Of a stretch of 64,000 nt of DNA, positions 34,357-43,615 are shown one piece after another. The translations under genes were made by a program, and so were the position numbers. Under the pieces are notes generated by a model. It was not told the origin of the DNA, did not search any database, and saw only the letters and a list, made by a program, of their open reading frames with translations. The stretch lies in the NCBI GenBank assembly GCA_947446575.1, contig CANFHC010000010.1:62001-126000 (forward strand), given 5' to 3'. Origin of the DNA: Bacteriovoracaceae bacterium (GTDB lineage: Bacteria > Bdellovibrionota > Bacteriovoracia > Bacteriovoracales > Bacteriovoracaceae). How positions within the stretch are numbered: the first letter of the stretch is position 1; each line of letters starts with the position of its first letter.

Positions 34357-35844
34357 ATTCATTACATTAATATATTAATAATTTTACTAACAATCATTAG
34401 TTGTTCTACAGAACGCATTATTCGCAAAACAGCAACTGCTCAAATCAATTACCATAGAGATGATGTTGGTGCTCCCGTTTCAGAAGCTGAAAGAAGAGAA
34501 GCTACAGATAAATTAATCAGCATAATAAATAGCACTGGATATTTTAATTTCGTTGGTGAGCATGCCCATGGAATTCCCGAAAATGATTCTAGTCATCCTT
34601 TTTGGTGGGGAATCATATGGACTGGAGTAACTGTCTCAAAATTAGATGGGCAAATTACCTACACCCATCCTATCACTGGTTCAGATAATGTAGGAATACA
34701 AACTGCTCCCTACCTAGAAGGGGCATGCTTTGCATATTTATTAACGGGTGAACAACAGTATGCCCACCTTGCTAGAAAATTAATGCGTGGGATGTCCGCC
34801 TGGATATTATCAAGTGCAAAATCAAAAGAAGATTATCCTAAAATATTATCTCGGGCATTTTATCCAAAAAATATTGATTCAAATGAAGCAGGTATTAGTC
34901 TTCATATCGACTATAGTGCAAATAGACCAGGGCAGAATACCGATGCCTCTGGTTATGTAAATATTCCTAATAATCCCCTGTTTGGAGATATATGGGTTAA
35001 GCGTAATCGCTCAACAGACGATATTGGACATATGCTTAGGGCCATCTCTCAAGTTCAATCTTGCCGTGAAGCTTTTGACGATGAAACAAGAGCTGATTTG
35101 AATCAATTAACTTCGCTTTATACTGATTGGGCAAAAAGCGTTGACGACAATAATTTTATCATTCCGAGCTATGACTATAATGGAAATATTGAATCTATCA
35201 AAAAAGGCATTGGTGATTATAATGCCTATAGAGTTTTAGGATTTGATCCAACTTGTGTTGAAAAATTAGCAGTTCGTTATATGCACACTCCCGAAGCAAA
35301 AAATCTTAAGTGCGGAAATGGAATTAGTTTTCTGGAAAAAATGGGATCTAAATATCTGCAAAATGATGCCATTGAAATTCTACGCTCACACCATGTAGCT
35401 GCAGCAGCCTTGGCACAGTTAAAGTCTCAAGACGAAGACGCCCAAAAATTAATGGAAGGTTTAGTGAATCGAATGAACCGCGATTTTAAAGTGGCCAATA
35501 ACCCAAAAATTTCTCCCAAATATGACTTGCAAGACATCCCTACTTTTTTAATTCATGCAAACAATATTGGTGTGCCTATGACTTCGGACGAAATTCATTA
35601 TATTTATGGCCGATTAAATGCGGCCTATACAGGTCTATTAGATCCAGCACTATACAACAGACTTCATATTTTCGATCCAAAAGTTCCTGATGGTGTATAC
35701 CCTTATGATCCTCCGCATATTGGATTTTATTTTTATACAATAGGTGTAATGCTTGGCTCATGTAGTTCAACATTTGTGAATTCCAATAATGAGCGGCCTT
35801 TGCTTGATTGTGATCGTTTAAAAAACGGACTTCTTAAAAATTGA
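34357..35844 (+). CDS. Lipoprotein of unknown function with probable ATT (or ATC) start
   Basis: There is no ATG, GTG or TTG in this frame between the stop at 34342 and 34783. The sequence from 34357 nevertheless reads as a lipoprotein signal (IHYINILIILLTIISC, lipobox IISC) and then continuous protein-like sequence (GYFNFVGEHAHGIPEND, PFWWGIIWTGVTV). GAGAGG (34343-34348) is 5 nt before ATC 34354 and 8 nt before ATT 34357. This gives about 495 aa, 142 more than the ATG at 34783. The alternating helices and motifs DDIGHMLRAISQ and NAYRVLGFDP suggest an alpha-toroid fold of the glycosidase/terpenoid type, but I recognise no family. Confidence 0.6.
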   Translation: MHYINILIILLTIISCSTERIIRKTATAQINYHRDDVGAPVSEAERREATDKLISIINSTGYFNFVGEHAHGIPENDSSHPFWWGIIWTGVTVSKLDGQITYTHPITGSDNVGIQTAPYLEGACFAYLLTGEQQYAHLARKLMRGMSAWILSSAKSKEDYPKILSRAFYPKNIDSNEAGISLHIDYSANRPGQNTDASGYVNIPNNPLFGDIWVKRNRSTDDIGHMLRAISQVQSCREAFDDETRADLNQLTSLYTDWAKSVDDNNFIIPSYDYNGNIESIKKGIGDYNAYRVLGFDPTCVEKLAVRYMHTPEAKNLKCGNGISFLEKMGSKYLQNDAIEILRSHHVAAAALAQLKSQDEDAQKLMEGLVNRMNRDFKVANNPKISPKYDLQDIPTFLIHANNIGVPMTSDEIHYIYGRLNAAYTGLLDPALYNRLHIFDPKVPDGVYPYDPPHIGFYFYTIGVMLGSCSSTFVNSNNERPLLDCDRLKNGLLKN

Positions 35845-35851
35845 TTTCTAA

Positions 35852-38473
35852 TTAATGTATTTGTATATTTTTTTTGAAATCTTGATATCTCAATATTGGT
35901 CTAAAAAGATTATCATCCAATCTTTTAACATCGGCAGCTGACTCAGGTTTACTTATTTTGTCCATTTTATCTTCGATCATTTTTTGAAAAGCTTTGGAAT
36001 TTCCTTTAGCAACTTTAGTATATAGAGGACTGCCTTTTTCATCGAGTTTCACTTTGCCATTTTCAACCACAGGGATAATTTGTTGAATTATCCCATTTTC
36101 TTCAATTAAAAATGCTTTTCCTGATCTCTCAGAAATAAGAGCGCTTATCTGCTCGCTACTTACAGAGCTAGTGCCATCAGATTTTAGAAGTACTAATGAT
36201 TCGCCTTTTGAAACAACGTCTGATGTCACATCTCTAAATCCACTTGAAACATCACTTGCCCCACCGGAAAAACTTGGAGTAAAACTCGCATTATCTCCTC
36301 GAGAACTACCTGCTCCATTACGTGAGTTAACTTTACTGTCTTCGCTAGAATAATTTGAATTTTGAGCCCCCTCGCTTGATCCAACATTGTCTCGACCTAC
36401 ATCGACTCCCTTAATACTCGCCTCTTTCGACTCTCTTGAAGTGATACTCAAAGTTGATTTTTCAAGATCAATTTTTACTTGCTCTTTTTTAATTGCATTC
36501 AACTCACTTTTAGCAGTTTCAATTTCATTCGTAATAGTGTTCTTCACTTCAGCAAAAGAAGTAGACCCATCTCTATTGTCTTTATTATTGAGAGTCGAAT
36601 CTTCCTTTTTTAATTTTGTTAATCGGCTTTCTAAGTTTGAAATCTTATCAGTCAAATCGCTGTAAGAACTCTTATCAGTCCCACCACCAGTAATTTTACT
36701 ATGACTTGAATCAATGTTTGGTAATGACTGCTCTACAAGAGTATTACTATCAAAATTTGGAATTAGACTTCTTCCAATTGAATTGGCAGAAATAGTTGGT
36801 GTCGCTGCATGATGAATTCCCTCATTTTCATTTATACTAGGTTTGTTTGCAACCTCAGAACCTGTTTTTGAAGAATCCGTAGCAACTGAAGTTAAATCTT
36901 TTTTGAATATATCATGAATTAAATTCTGATTATTTTTAACAATAGCTTCTCTATTATAAACTTCTGGCAAAGCCAAATTCTGAGAAAACTTTTTTACTAA
37001 AATCGACTCTGAGCTTTTCTCATCTGGAGCAGCGTTTAATTTATCCATTAAGGTTGGTAGATCCTTGTATGTTTTTACTAAAGACCCATCTGTCCCGATT
37101 TTAATTTTATTTCTTTGATCAGTTCCATCACTTTCAACATGAGGTGAGCTAAAATCATTTCGGATGAAATCATTATTATCTGAAAATAAATTTAAATTAT
37201 TAGAAAGAGAGACCGATTTTATATTTTGCAATCCACTTAATGAAAGAGAGAACGTGTTACATCTTGCTACATTTTTTGCCAGGTAACGATTTGTAGACTC
37301 CGCTCCTGTTATACTATCGGCCCTAGAAAGCATATTAAAAAAATCGTTAGAATCAACTTCAATAGCTGATCCTGCAATCACATCATGAGCAACTGTACAC
37401 ATAGTTCCCATGGTCATCGCTGTTTTGCATTCTTTTTGAAGTGTCGCTTTTGCTTCACTCATTCTAAGATTCTCTAAATCTACAAAGATTTCAGTTGAAG
37501 CCTTATGCCCATTACTTTGCATATAACCCAATAAACTTGCTGCAAAAGAATCTGGAATTTTTTGATCGTGAGCAGAAATAGATGCTTTTAAATAATTCTT
37601 AAAAACAGGATCAAGTTTTTGATAATTATTCGTCATATACTCAATAATTTCTTTACCCCTTGCTTCAAAACTTTTTGAGTCGTCTGCCATGGTCTGAGAA
37701 ATTGAAACTAATACTTGCGTATCAAAAGGCTCCATTTCATCGAGTTCATTTTGAACTTTCATATTCAAAAAATCACTCGCTATATTTTTTGTTTTATTTT
37801 CTTTTTTTCTATTTGAGGCATAATCCTTATAATCGGAATAACAAACAACATCTGGAATTCTGCATGTTGACTGTAAAAGATCATACCCCTTATCAATTGT
37901 ATCACTTTTACATTTTAAAGAAGTAGAGCCAGGATTAAATTGTGGTATTTTAAATGTTTCAAGATTTTTACATTCAGCTGGTAATATATCCGTTCCGTAT
38001 TTCGAAACCGCGTACAGACGCAACTTCTCAAAATTTAGCATTTGATTCATTCCATTTTTTGCAGCAAGTGCGATAGCCTCTTGGGCCACCTGTTCATTTG
38101 CATTTATTTTTAATTCTAAAAATTCTTTAGATGAAGACATTTTAGATTTAAAACATCCCGCAAAATTTAAACACAATTCAGGAGAAAGCTTTTTTTTAGT
38201 CGCCGATTGATCAACGGCTTCACAGTGCAATTGTAATGCAGGAGCATTTAATGAAGTTACATTTCTTTTTAGACTTTCACTAAAGGTATCTACTGTGCTA
38301 TTTTTACAATCGCCTGTTTGCAAACTATAATTCAGCATTCCTGCTTCTGGAATAAAATCTGGAAGAAATGTCAAACTTGATTTTTGGGCAAAAGTCGATT
38401 GCTTAAATCCCATTAGCTCTTCCGCCTGAGAGGTGAAAGAAAGGAGAATTGATAAAGCATATATTTTAACCAT
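35852..38473 (-). CDS. Large secreted Cys-rich/coiled-coil protein, paralogue of the one at 21239-23866
   Basis: 873 aa. Signal peptide (to about residue 17) followed by LMGFKQS, matching MVGFKK in the paralogue. Cys-rich helical half to about residue 420 (QTGDCKNS, QLHCEAV, LCLNFAGCFK, AECKNLE, SLKCKS, STCRIPDVVCYSD). Ser/Asn-rich region with coiled coil (about 615-690). C-terminal module (about 765-835) with LVLLKSDGTS, EENGIIQQIIPVVENGKV and LDEKGSPLYTKVAK. The order and conserved blocks are the same as in the other copy, but overall identity looks low, so the duplication is old. No SD is clear. Function unknown. Confidence 0.75.
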   Translation of the reverse strand: MVKIYALSILLSFTSQAEELMGFKQSTFAQKSSLTFLPDFIPEAGMLNYSLQTGDCKNSTVDTFSESLKRNVTSLNAPALQLHCEAVDQSATKKKLSPELCLNFAGCFKSKMSSSKEFLELKINANEQVAQEAIALAAKNGMNQMLNFEKLRLYAVSKYGTDILPAECKNLETFKIPQFNPGSTSLKCKSDTIDKGYDLLQSTCRIPDVVCYSDYKDYASNRKKENKTKNIASDFLNMKVQNELDEMEPFDTQVLVSISQTMADDSKSFEARGKEIIEYMTNNYQKLDPVFKNYLKASISAHDQKIPDSFAASLLGYMQSNGHKASTEIFVDLENLRMSEAKATLQKECKTAMTMGTMCTVAHDVIAGSAIEVDSNDFFNMLSRADSITGAESTNRYLAKNVARCNTFSLSLSGLQNIKSVSLSNNLNLFSDNNDFIRNDFSSPHVESDGTDQRNKIKIGTDGSLVKTYKDLPTLMDKLNAAPDEKSSESILVKKFSQNLALPEVYNREAIVKNNQNLIHDIFKKDLTSVATDSSKTGSEVANKPSINENEGIHHAATPTISANSIGRSLIPNFDSNTLVEQSLPNIDSSHSKITGGGTDKSSYSDLTDKISNLESRLTKLKKEDSTLNNKDNRDGSTSFAEVKNTITNEIETAKSELNAIKKEQVKIDLEKSTLSITSRESKEASIKGVDVGRDNVGSSEGAQNSNYSSEDSKVNSRNGAGSSRGDNASFTPSFSGGASDVSSGFRDVTSDVVSKGESLVLLKSDGTSSVSSEQISALISERSGKAFLIEENGIIQQIIPVVENGKVKLDEKGSPLYTKVAKGNSKAFQKMIEDKMDKISKPESAADVKRLDDNLFRPILRYQDFKKNIQIH

Positions 38474-38583
38474 GAAATGCTATCGGTTAACTTAATACTA
38501 ACTTGATATTTTCAGGTAAAAAAAGAAAAGAATCAAGGTGAACATAAGACTGTGATAAAAAATATAAATAAATTAAATTATGT

Positions 38584-39315
38584 TTATAACTGTTGAGCCA
38601 ACCATTCAGGCTCGTCTAATGGTAAATCATGTCCCGCCATTGGATGAATTACTAATTTCCCTTTCAGATTTACAGCAATTTCTGATGAACAAATTTGTGA
38701 AACCAAACGATCATTTATGGCACTTATTACTTTAAGTGGAACATGAAGAGAAGATATTTTTATCCTGCTGGCCAAAAGTAATTGATTGAAAAAGTTTTTC
38801 TTTGTTACCGGATGATGTTTAGAAAATTCGGCAAATTTATGCAGATATCGGTCATATTTTTCTGCCCTATTTGAAGTAATACTCAAAACAACTTGCTCTT
38901 GAATAAGTGCATTGTTTGAAAAGAGTGTACTTATAATCTTTCGGTAATAAGTTGGGTTTAATCGCTGATAAAATGATGAAAATTGCTTTAGTGAGCAGTT
39001 AATAATTGTCACAGATAAAACCTGAGATGGAAGTAGTTCAGCCCATTTGAGTGCGACCATTCCACCAAGTGAAATTCCACAGAGGTGAACTTTCTGACCT
39101 TCTTTGATAAAACGGCTTCGAAAAGAAAGTAATTTAACGAGAGTCTCCGGATCAACCGGTGTAAGTTCATTAAACAATAATCCATTACCTGGAATTTCTA
39201 GAAACTCGACTTCATCATCAGGATGCATAGATTGAAAAACGCCGGGAAAATCTCCCCAATGAATATTTCCTCTAGTTAAACCACGTAAAAAAATCCAGTT
39301 CCGTTTTTCACTCAT
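38584..39315 (-). CDS. Alpha/beta hydrolase
   Basis: 243 aa. Nucleophile elbow CGISLGGMVALKWAE (G-x-S-x-G, Ser about 95), a late Asp in AINDRLV and a final His in MAGHDLPLDEPEWLAQQL complete a plausible Ser-Asp-His triad. N-terminal FLRGLTRGNIHWGDFPGVFQ replaces the usual HG loop. The lid region resembles BioH-type esterases. The substrate is unknown. Last gene of the five-gene operon; the start overlaps the M14 peptidase gene by 8 nt. Confidence 0.8.
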   Translation of the reverse strand: MSEKRNWIFLRGLTRGNIHWGDFPGVFQSMHPDDEVEFLEIPGNGLLFNELTPVDPETLVKLLSFRSRFIKEGQKVHLCGISLGGMVALKWAELLPSQVLSVTIINCSLKQFSSFYQRLNPTYYRKIISTLFSNNALIQEQVVLSITSNRAEKYDRYLHKFAEFSKHHPVTKKNFFNQLLLASRIKISSLHVPLKVISAINDRLVSQICSSEIAVNLKGKLVIHPMAGHDLPLDEPEWLAQQL

Positions 39316-40321
39316 ACCATTTCTCTTTAGCCATTTGCTCGTGGCGCTTGCGATTTGGTTTATCTAATAGACTCCATGCCTGATGAGAATAAAGGGCCTT
39401 AAGCAAAAAATCAAATAGCAAAGTATGACGTCGATAAGTACGTTTAAGACGATGCTCTTTAATTGGATTAAATATTCCTTCACGTGAAAATAGTTGAAGA
39501 GGATTTTTTCGTACCCAATTCCATGATCCCATTTCGAGAGTTAACGGCAAATAAATACCGGCCGGATTTATTTCCTTAAAGTGCAGGTAAAAATAATCCC
39601 AAAGGTCACCGCTAATTAAATAACTGCTTGATTGAGGTTCTACTTTATAAATATGAAATGGATAAGTTTCTTCAAAAAGATTACTAAAGGCATGCATTTC
39701 AGCAAGAAGATCAAATGGTTTGTTTGTATAAGAAAACGGGAACCACAGTCTATCACGCATACCAAAGCCAGAATGAAAATCAACGGAAACAACACAATTG
39801 CTTTTTTCAGTCGATTCTATAAATTTTTTAAATACCGCAAGATTTTCTAGCTCCATCGCTCCGGTGTTACCTTGATACCAAGGAAGTTTAGAAGAATAGC
39901 GCTGGCCGCCCACTAAAAAAGGGGTGCGATCAATTGCGACAACGGGTGAGTTACGCATAAGGTCGACGTTGTTACCGTTAGATCGTTTAAATTTTTTATA
40001 TCCTACTGGATTTACCAAGGGAATAATGACTAATCGAATATGTAAAAATATTTCTTGAAGTGCTCGGTCCCACAGGAGTCGATCAACAGTTGTTTTTAAT
40101 AAACTCCAAGCAAGCTGAGCTCCTACTCTCTCAATTCCATGGACACCGCCTGTAATAAATAAAGTTGGTGCCAAGGGCTCATTAGTGCCTATCGTAAAAC
40201 TATAAAGTGGATAAGTTTCATTATGGTGTTTAATGTCTGCAAGAGTTTCAAGTTGAACAAGGTTTTTTAAACGCCCATCCTGACTTACAAACTTCGCCAA
40301 TTTTGTTAAAGATTCAATCAT
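39308..40321 (-). CDS. M14-family zinc carboxypeptidase (MpaA/DUF2817-like)
   Basis: 337 aa. Metal site: FITGGVHGIERVGAQ (His and Glu, about residues 53-57) and VSVDFHSGFGMRDRLW (His). The catalytic Glu lies in LPLTLEMGSW. VIIPLVNPVGYKKFKRSNGNNVDLMRN is the substrate-binding block (Asn-Arg type) of M14 enzymes. No signal peptide, so it acts in the cytoplasm, like MpaA, which trims murein tripeptides, or in other amide hydrolysis. It lies 8 nt after the acyltransferase gene. Confidence 0.82.
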   Translation of the reverse strand: MIESLTKLAKFVSQDGRLKNLVQLETLADIKHHNETYPLYSFTIGTNEPLAPTLFITGGVHGIERVGAQLAWSLLKTTVDRLLWDRALQEIFLHIRLVIIPLVNPVGYKKFKRSNGNNVDLMRNSPVVAIDRTPFLVGGQRYSSKLPWYQGNTGAMELENLAVFKKFIESTEKSNCVVSVDFHSGFGMRDRLWFPFSYTNKPFDLLAEMHAFSNLFEETYPFHIYKVEPQSSSYLISGDLWDYFYLHFKEINPAGIYLPLTLEMGSWNWVRKNPLQLFSREGIFNPIKEHRLKRTYRRHTLLFDFLLKALYSHQAWSLLDKPNRKRHEQMAKEKWYE

Positions 40322-40329
40322 TAAAGATA

Positions 40330-41166
40330 TTATTGAACCACCTGAAATCGTCTAGCAAGAGAATTTGTCATATCTTCTTTTTTTAAAACAGTGAGAAGAT
40401 CGATACAGTCAAAATCTCGGTCGATGGCAGGAAACCCAACGATTTTTGCACCGTGCTTTAAGTATGATTTCAGAAGTGGCGGAATCATTTTTTCTGCTTC
40501 CCTAATTTGCTCATCAGTTAATGGTTGCTGAAAATTGGCATACCAAAGGTTAAAATCTGGCATTGAAAATTTTCGAGTAGGCTTGGATTCGATATCTAAT
40601 GCAACTGAATTCGTTTCAACTAAGTATTTATAAACTAGTGCTGCTTTTTCTGTTTCAGTAACCTTGAGGCTTGAGCATCCAAATAAAACAGTCGCACCTG
40701 ATTCATTCATATACTCTGTAATTCCTCTCCAAAGTAATGAAAGCACTGATCCTCTACGATGATCCTTATGAATGCATGCCCGACCTAATTCTAGATGAGG
40801 CCCTGGCATTTCAAAAATATTTTTTAATTGAAACTCAGTCTCAGTATATGAAAGCTTTGAATTTTCCATACAGTTGACCCTGTACGTACCAATTACATTT
40901 TTTGTCTCTTTATGAATGATGATTAAATGATCAAAATGAGTATCAAATTTATCAAAATCTATTCCATCCATCTCAATACTTTGAAACTCGTTATAGAAAA
41001 CTTCATGCCTGAGTCTAAAACTATTAATAAGTTCATCAAACGAATCTGCAGTTTTTAAAATATATGATCCGCTTTCAATTTGGAGGTGAATTTTTTGTTT
41101 GAAATTAAATAGACCATTCCATTTTAAGAGTGTCGTCTGTTTCAATTCTTTTGCCCATTCTTTCAT
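40330..41166 (-). CDS. OlsB-like GNAT N-acyltransferase
   Basis: 278 aa. The ATG at 41166 has a strong SD (AGGAGG, 5 nt spacing) inside the arginase gene, so the 62-nt overlap is genuine. Motifs of the ornithine-acyl-ACP acyltransferase / autoinducer-synthase-like group: FRLRHEVFYNEF, VIGTYRVN, LELGRACIHKDHRRGSVLSL and, near the end, LKHGAKIVGFPAIDRDFDCID. The reaction would transfer a 3-hydroxyacyl chain from ACP to the alpha-amino group of ornithine, forming lyso-ornithine lipid. The neighbouring arginase makes ornithine, which supports this. The partner OlsA is not seen in the window. Confidence 0.78.
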   Translation of the reverse strand: MKEWAKELKQTTLLKWNGLFNFKQKIHLQIESGSYILKTADSFDELINSFRLRHEVFYNEFQSIEMDGIDFDKFDTHFDHLIIIHKETKNVIGTYRVNCMENSKLSYTETEFQLKNIFEMPGPHLELGRACIHKDHRRGSVLSLLWRGITEYMNESGATVLFGCSSLKVTETEKAALVYKYLVETNSVALDIESKPTRKFSMPDFNLWYANFQQPLTDEQIREAEKMIPPLLKSYLKHGAKIVGFPAIDRDFDCIDLLTVLKKEDMTNSLARRFQVVQ

Positions 41167-42067
41167 AGAATCCTCCTGGATACGTAAAAAGGTTTTTTAA
41201 AAAATTCATCGCTGTTATAAATGTCTGATCAACTTGCAACTGCGTTCCAAGCGAAGGATTTAGCTCCACCATATCAACAGATTGTAAGTTGAATTCACTA
41301 AATCTAACTGCAAGTAAATGAAGCTCATCTAAGGAAAGTCCATCATTGACCGGCACTCCAGTTGAAGGAGCGACCCGCGGATCAACGCTATCGATATCGA
41401 AGCTAATGTGAACTGGACTATCGTTAACAATCTGGCAAATTTCATTAATTACATTTTCGATACCAATCTTACGAATGCTTCGGCGAGTAAAATTTTTTAT
41501 TTTTAACTTTTGAATAATATCTTCTTCAAATGGATCTAGATCACGAAGGCCTATATAAATAAGTTTCTCCGGAGAAAGATATTGTTCAAGCCATTTAAAG
41601 TTATAACTAGAAACATTATTCAAATTGAGAAGAATAGACATAGGCATTCCATGGAGATTGCCAGTTAAAGAAAAGCTTGGGAGGTTGAGATCAGCATGAG
41701 CGTCTATCCAAATCACATACCCATCAAGATGGTTACGGACGAATGCCCCAACAGTTGCGATCGCTATACTGTGATCCCCCCCCCAATTAAGAAGAATGGA
41801 TTCATTATTTAAAAGGGTAAATGTTTTATGATATGCTTCTATATAATGATCCCAATTGATTTTTTTCAAATCAGATTCACTAAAAAATTTCATCTTGGTC
41901 TGAGGGCCATATTGAGTTATGCAGCCTTGATCCTCGATTACGATTCCTGCGTTTGAGAGTATGGAAAAATAATCTCGGGCCTTTTCTGGGGAGGCTATAA
42001 GACCTCGCTGCATTTGCCCTAGTTCAAAACCAAATCCTGAAAAATTAATTTTTTTTGCTAAAGTCAT
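41105..42067 (-). CDS. Arginase/agmatinase-family ureohydrolase
   Basis: 320 aa. Binuclear Mn site residues are all visible: NWGGDHSIAIATV, WIDAHADLN and SFDIDSVDPRVAPSTGVPV. NLHGMPMS fits the arginase loop. Arginase (ornithine plus urea) is favoured over agmatinase because the next gene is an ornithine acyltransferase homologue, but specificity cannot be fixed from sequence. The ATG overlaps the PHP gene stop as ATGA. Confidence 0.85.
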   Translation of the reverse strand: MTLAKKINFSGFGFELGQMQRGLIASPEKARDYFSILSNAGIVIEDQGCITQYGPQTKMKFFSESDLKKINWDHYIEAYHKTFTLLNNESILLNWGGDHSIAIATVGAFVRNHLDGYVIWIDAHADLNLPSFSLTGNLHGMPMSILLNLNNVSSYNFKWLEQYLSPEKLIYIGLRDLDPFEEDIIQKLKIKNFTRRSIRKIGIENVINEICQIVNDSPVHISFDIDSVDPRVAPSTGVPVNDGLSLDELHLLAVRFSEFNLQSVDMVELNPSLGTQLQVDQTFITAMNFLKNLFTYPGGFYERMGKRIETDDTLKMEWSI

Positions 42068-42828
42068 CCAAGCTCCACATTCCTTGCAAAACTGTTTCGA
42101 TTAAAAGTAAAAGGATTCATATTTAAATTAGATGTTCCAGAAGTTTCTTCAAAAAATGTTAGCTGTATTTGTTGTAAAGCAATCGCTTGCTTAATTGATT
42201 GAAAATTCTGAGCGCAATTTAAAAGAGTTTTCCAAGAGCGAATTTGTGATGGTACGTGAAAGTCAGAATTTGCAATCATCGGCATGCCACTCTTTAGAAC
42301 TTCATCAAAAAGAATAGGGCCACTTGCCACTTCCCAAGCATCAAACCAAGAAGCAAGTTCGCGGCGCCTATCCCAAAGATGAAAGGTTTGATGCTCGAAC
42401 ATTTTAGTAGAGACGGGATGAGCCGCTATGGCCAACCCTTCCTGATTTTTTATTCTCTTTAGAATGTCGAGCACATCACCATCTGCACTTATAAATTCTT
42501 CAATACCTATTGCTAAAATATGAGCTGATCTTTTAAAAGAAACAGAATTTTTTGTGATTTCCACGCCTGGAAGTAATAACATTCCATATTGTTTAAGAGC
42601 GCGAATACCTTCTTTTTTTAGCTCTTCAAGATATTGATGGAATGTTTCACGAGTGAGTGTTTTTTTGAGAACTCTGGATGCTTTACCTAAAAAAGTATTT
42701 TCCTCGCAAAGGTGGTCAGTAATGGCAATAACTTTAAAACCTTTTTGTCCAAACAAATCAACAATCTCGGCGATGGAAAGAACCCCATCGCTGTAGTGAG
42801 AGTGAATGTGAAGATCGGCAAGCATCAT
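42064..42828 (-). CDS. PHP-domain phosphoesterase
   Basis: 254 aa. Begins LADLHIHSHYSDGVLS, the first metal motif of the PHP family. Further ligands are AITDHLCE, LPGVEITK, AAHPVSTKMF and IANSDFHVPSQIRSW. Relatives hydrolyse nucleotides, histidinol phosphate or 5' ends of RNA/DNA; the small single-domain form resembles YciV/TrpH-type enzymes. First gene of the five-gene operon. Confidence 0.85.
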   Translation of the reverse strand: MMLADLHIHSHYSDGVLSIAEIVDLFGQKGFKVIAITDHLCEENTFLGKASRVLKKTLTRETFHQYLEELKKEGIRALKQYGMLLLPGVEITKNSVSFKRSAHILAIGIEEFISADGDVLDILKRIKNQEGLAIAAHPVSTKMFEHQTFHLWDRRRELASWFDAWEVASGPILFDEVLKSGMPMIANSDFHVPSQIRSWKTLLNCAQNFQSIKQAIALQQIQLTFFEETSGTSNLNMNPFTFNRNSFARNVELG

Positions 42829-42909
42829 GCTATAATGCTAACTAAGCTATTGAATGAAAGTCACATTAGGTTTTTATTAGAATTGCCAAGATTGTGTTAG
42901 AATAGCAGA

Positions 42910-43488
42910 TTAAACTAAATTTTTATTCACAAAATCCCAATTAACTAATTTCCAATAAGCACTGATAAAACCAGCGCGATCATTTCTGTGATCTATATAA
43001 TAAGCATGTTCCCAAATATCTATGGTCATTAATACTTTATTTCTTGAAGTCAGAGGTGTTTGCGCATTAGAAGTATTCAGAATTTCTAAAGGGCCATCAT
43101 TTTCTCGAACAAGCCAAGTCCACCCTGAACCAAAGTTAGCAAGAGCAGAGGCCGTAAATTTCTCTTTAAATAGCTCAAAACTTCCCCACTGATCATTTAT
43201 TAATTTGGCAACTTTGCCTGACGGATGACCTCCACTATGCGGAGTTAGACAATCCCAAAAAAATGTATGATTCCAAATTTGTGCAGCATTGTTAAAAATA
43301 CTTCCTTCAGATTTTAAAATTATCTCTTTAAGAGTCATCTTCTCAAATTCTGTATCAGGAATTAATTCGTTTAAATGAGTGACATAGGCAGCATGATGTT
43401 TACCGTAATGATACTCCATTGTCTCCGCTGAGATATATGGCATAAGTGCATCTACGGAATATGGAAGTCCAGATATTTCAAAGGCCAT
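42910..43488 (-). CDS. sodB: Fe superoxide dismutase
   Basis: 192 aa, the standard length. Metal ligands: His27 (MEYHYGKHHAAYV), His in NHTFFWDCL, and Asp/His in DIWEHAYYIDHRNDRAGFI. AAQIWNHTFFW, with Gln at the second-sphere position, indicates the iron form. The product begins FEISGLPY without a signal peptide, so it is cytoplasmic. AAGGAG with 6-nt spacing gives the start. A promoter and palindromic operator candidate lie directly upstream. Confidence 0.95.
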   Translation of the reverse strand: MAFEISGLPYSVDALMPYISAETMEYHYGKHHAAYVTHLNELIPDTEFEKMTLKEIILKSEGSIFNNAAQIWNHTFFWDCLTPHSGGHPSGKVAKLINDQWGSFELFKEKFTASALANFGSGWTWLVRENDGPLEILNTSNAQTPLTSRNKVLMTIDIWEHAYYIDHRNDRAGFISAYWKLVNWDFVNKNLV

Positions 43489-43509
43489 AATTTTCTCCTT
43501 TTAAGCACT

Positions 43510-43551
43510 ATACCCGCTGGGTATTTTTAGACCTAAATTTTTTTTAGTCAA
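43510..43551 (-). promoter_or_regulatory. sodB promoter with palindromic operator
   Basis: On the minus strand TTGACT (43546-43551) and TAAAAA (43524-43529) are 16 nt apart. A perfect palindrome ATACCC-N3-GGGTAT (43510-43524) follows immediately and covers the predicted start point. GC-cored palindromes of this shape are used by CsoR/RcnR-type metal or sulfur repressors; the regulator here is unknown. Confidence 0.5.
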
Positions 43552-43615
43552 ATAAAGAATCTATAAGATTAACCTATTCGATATTGAGTAAAAATCTCAG
43601 ATAAGAAATCTTAAA

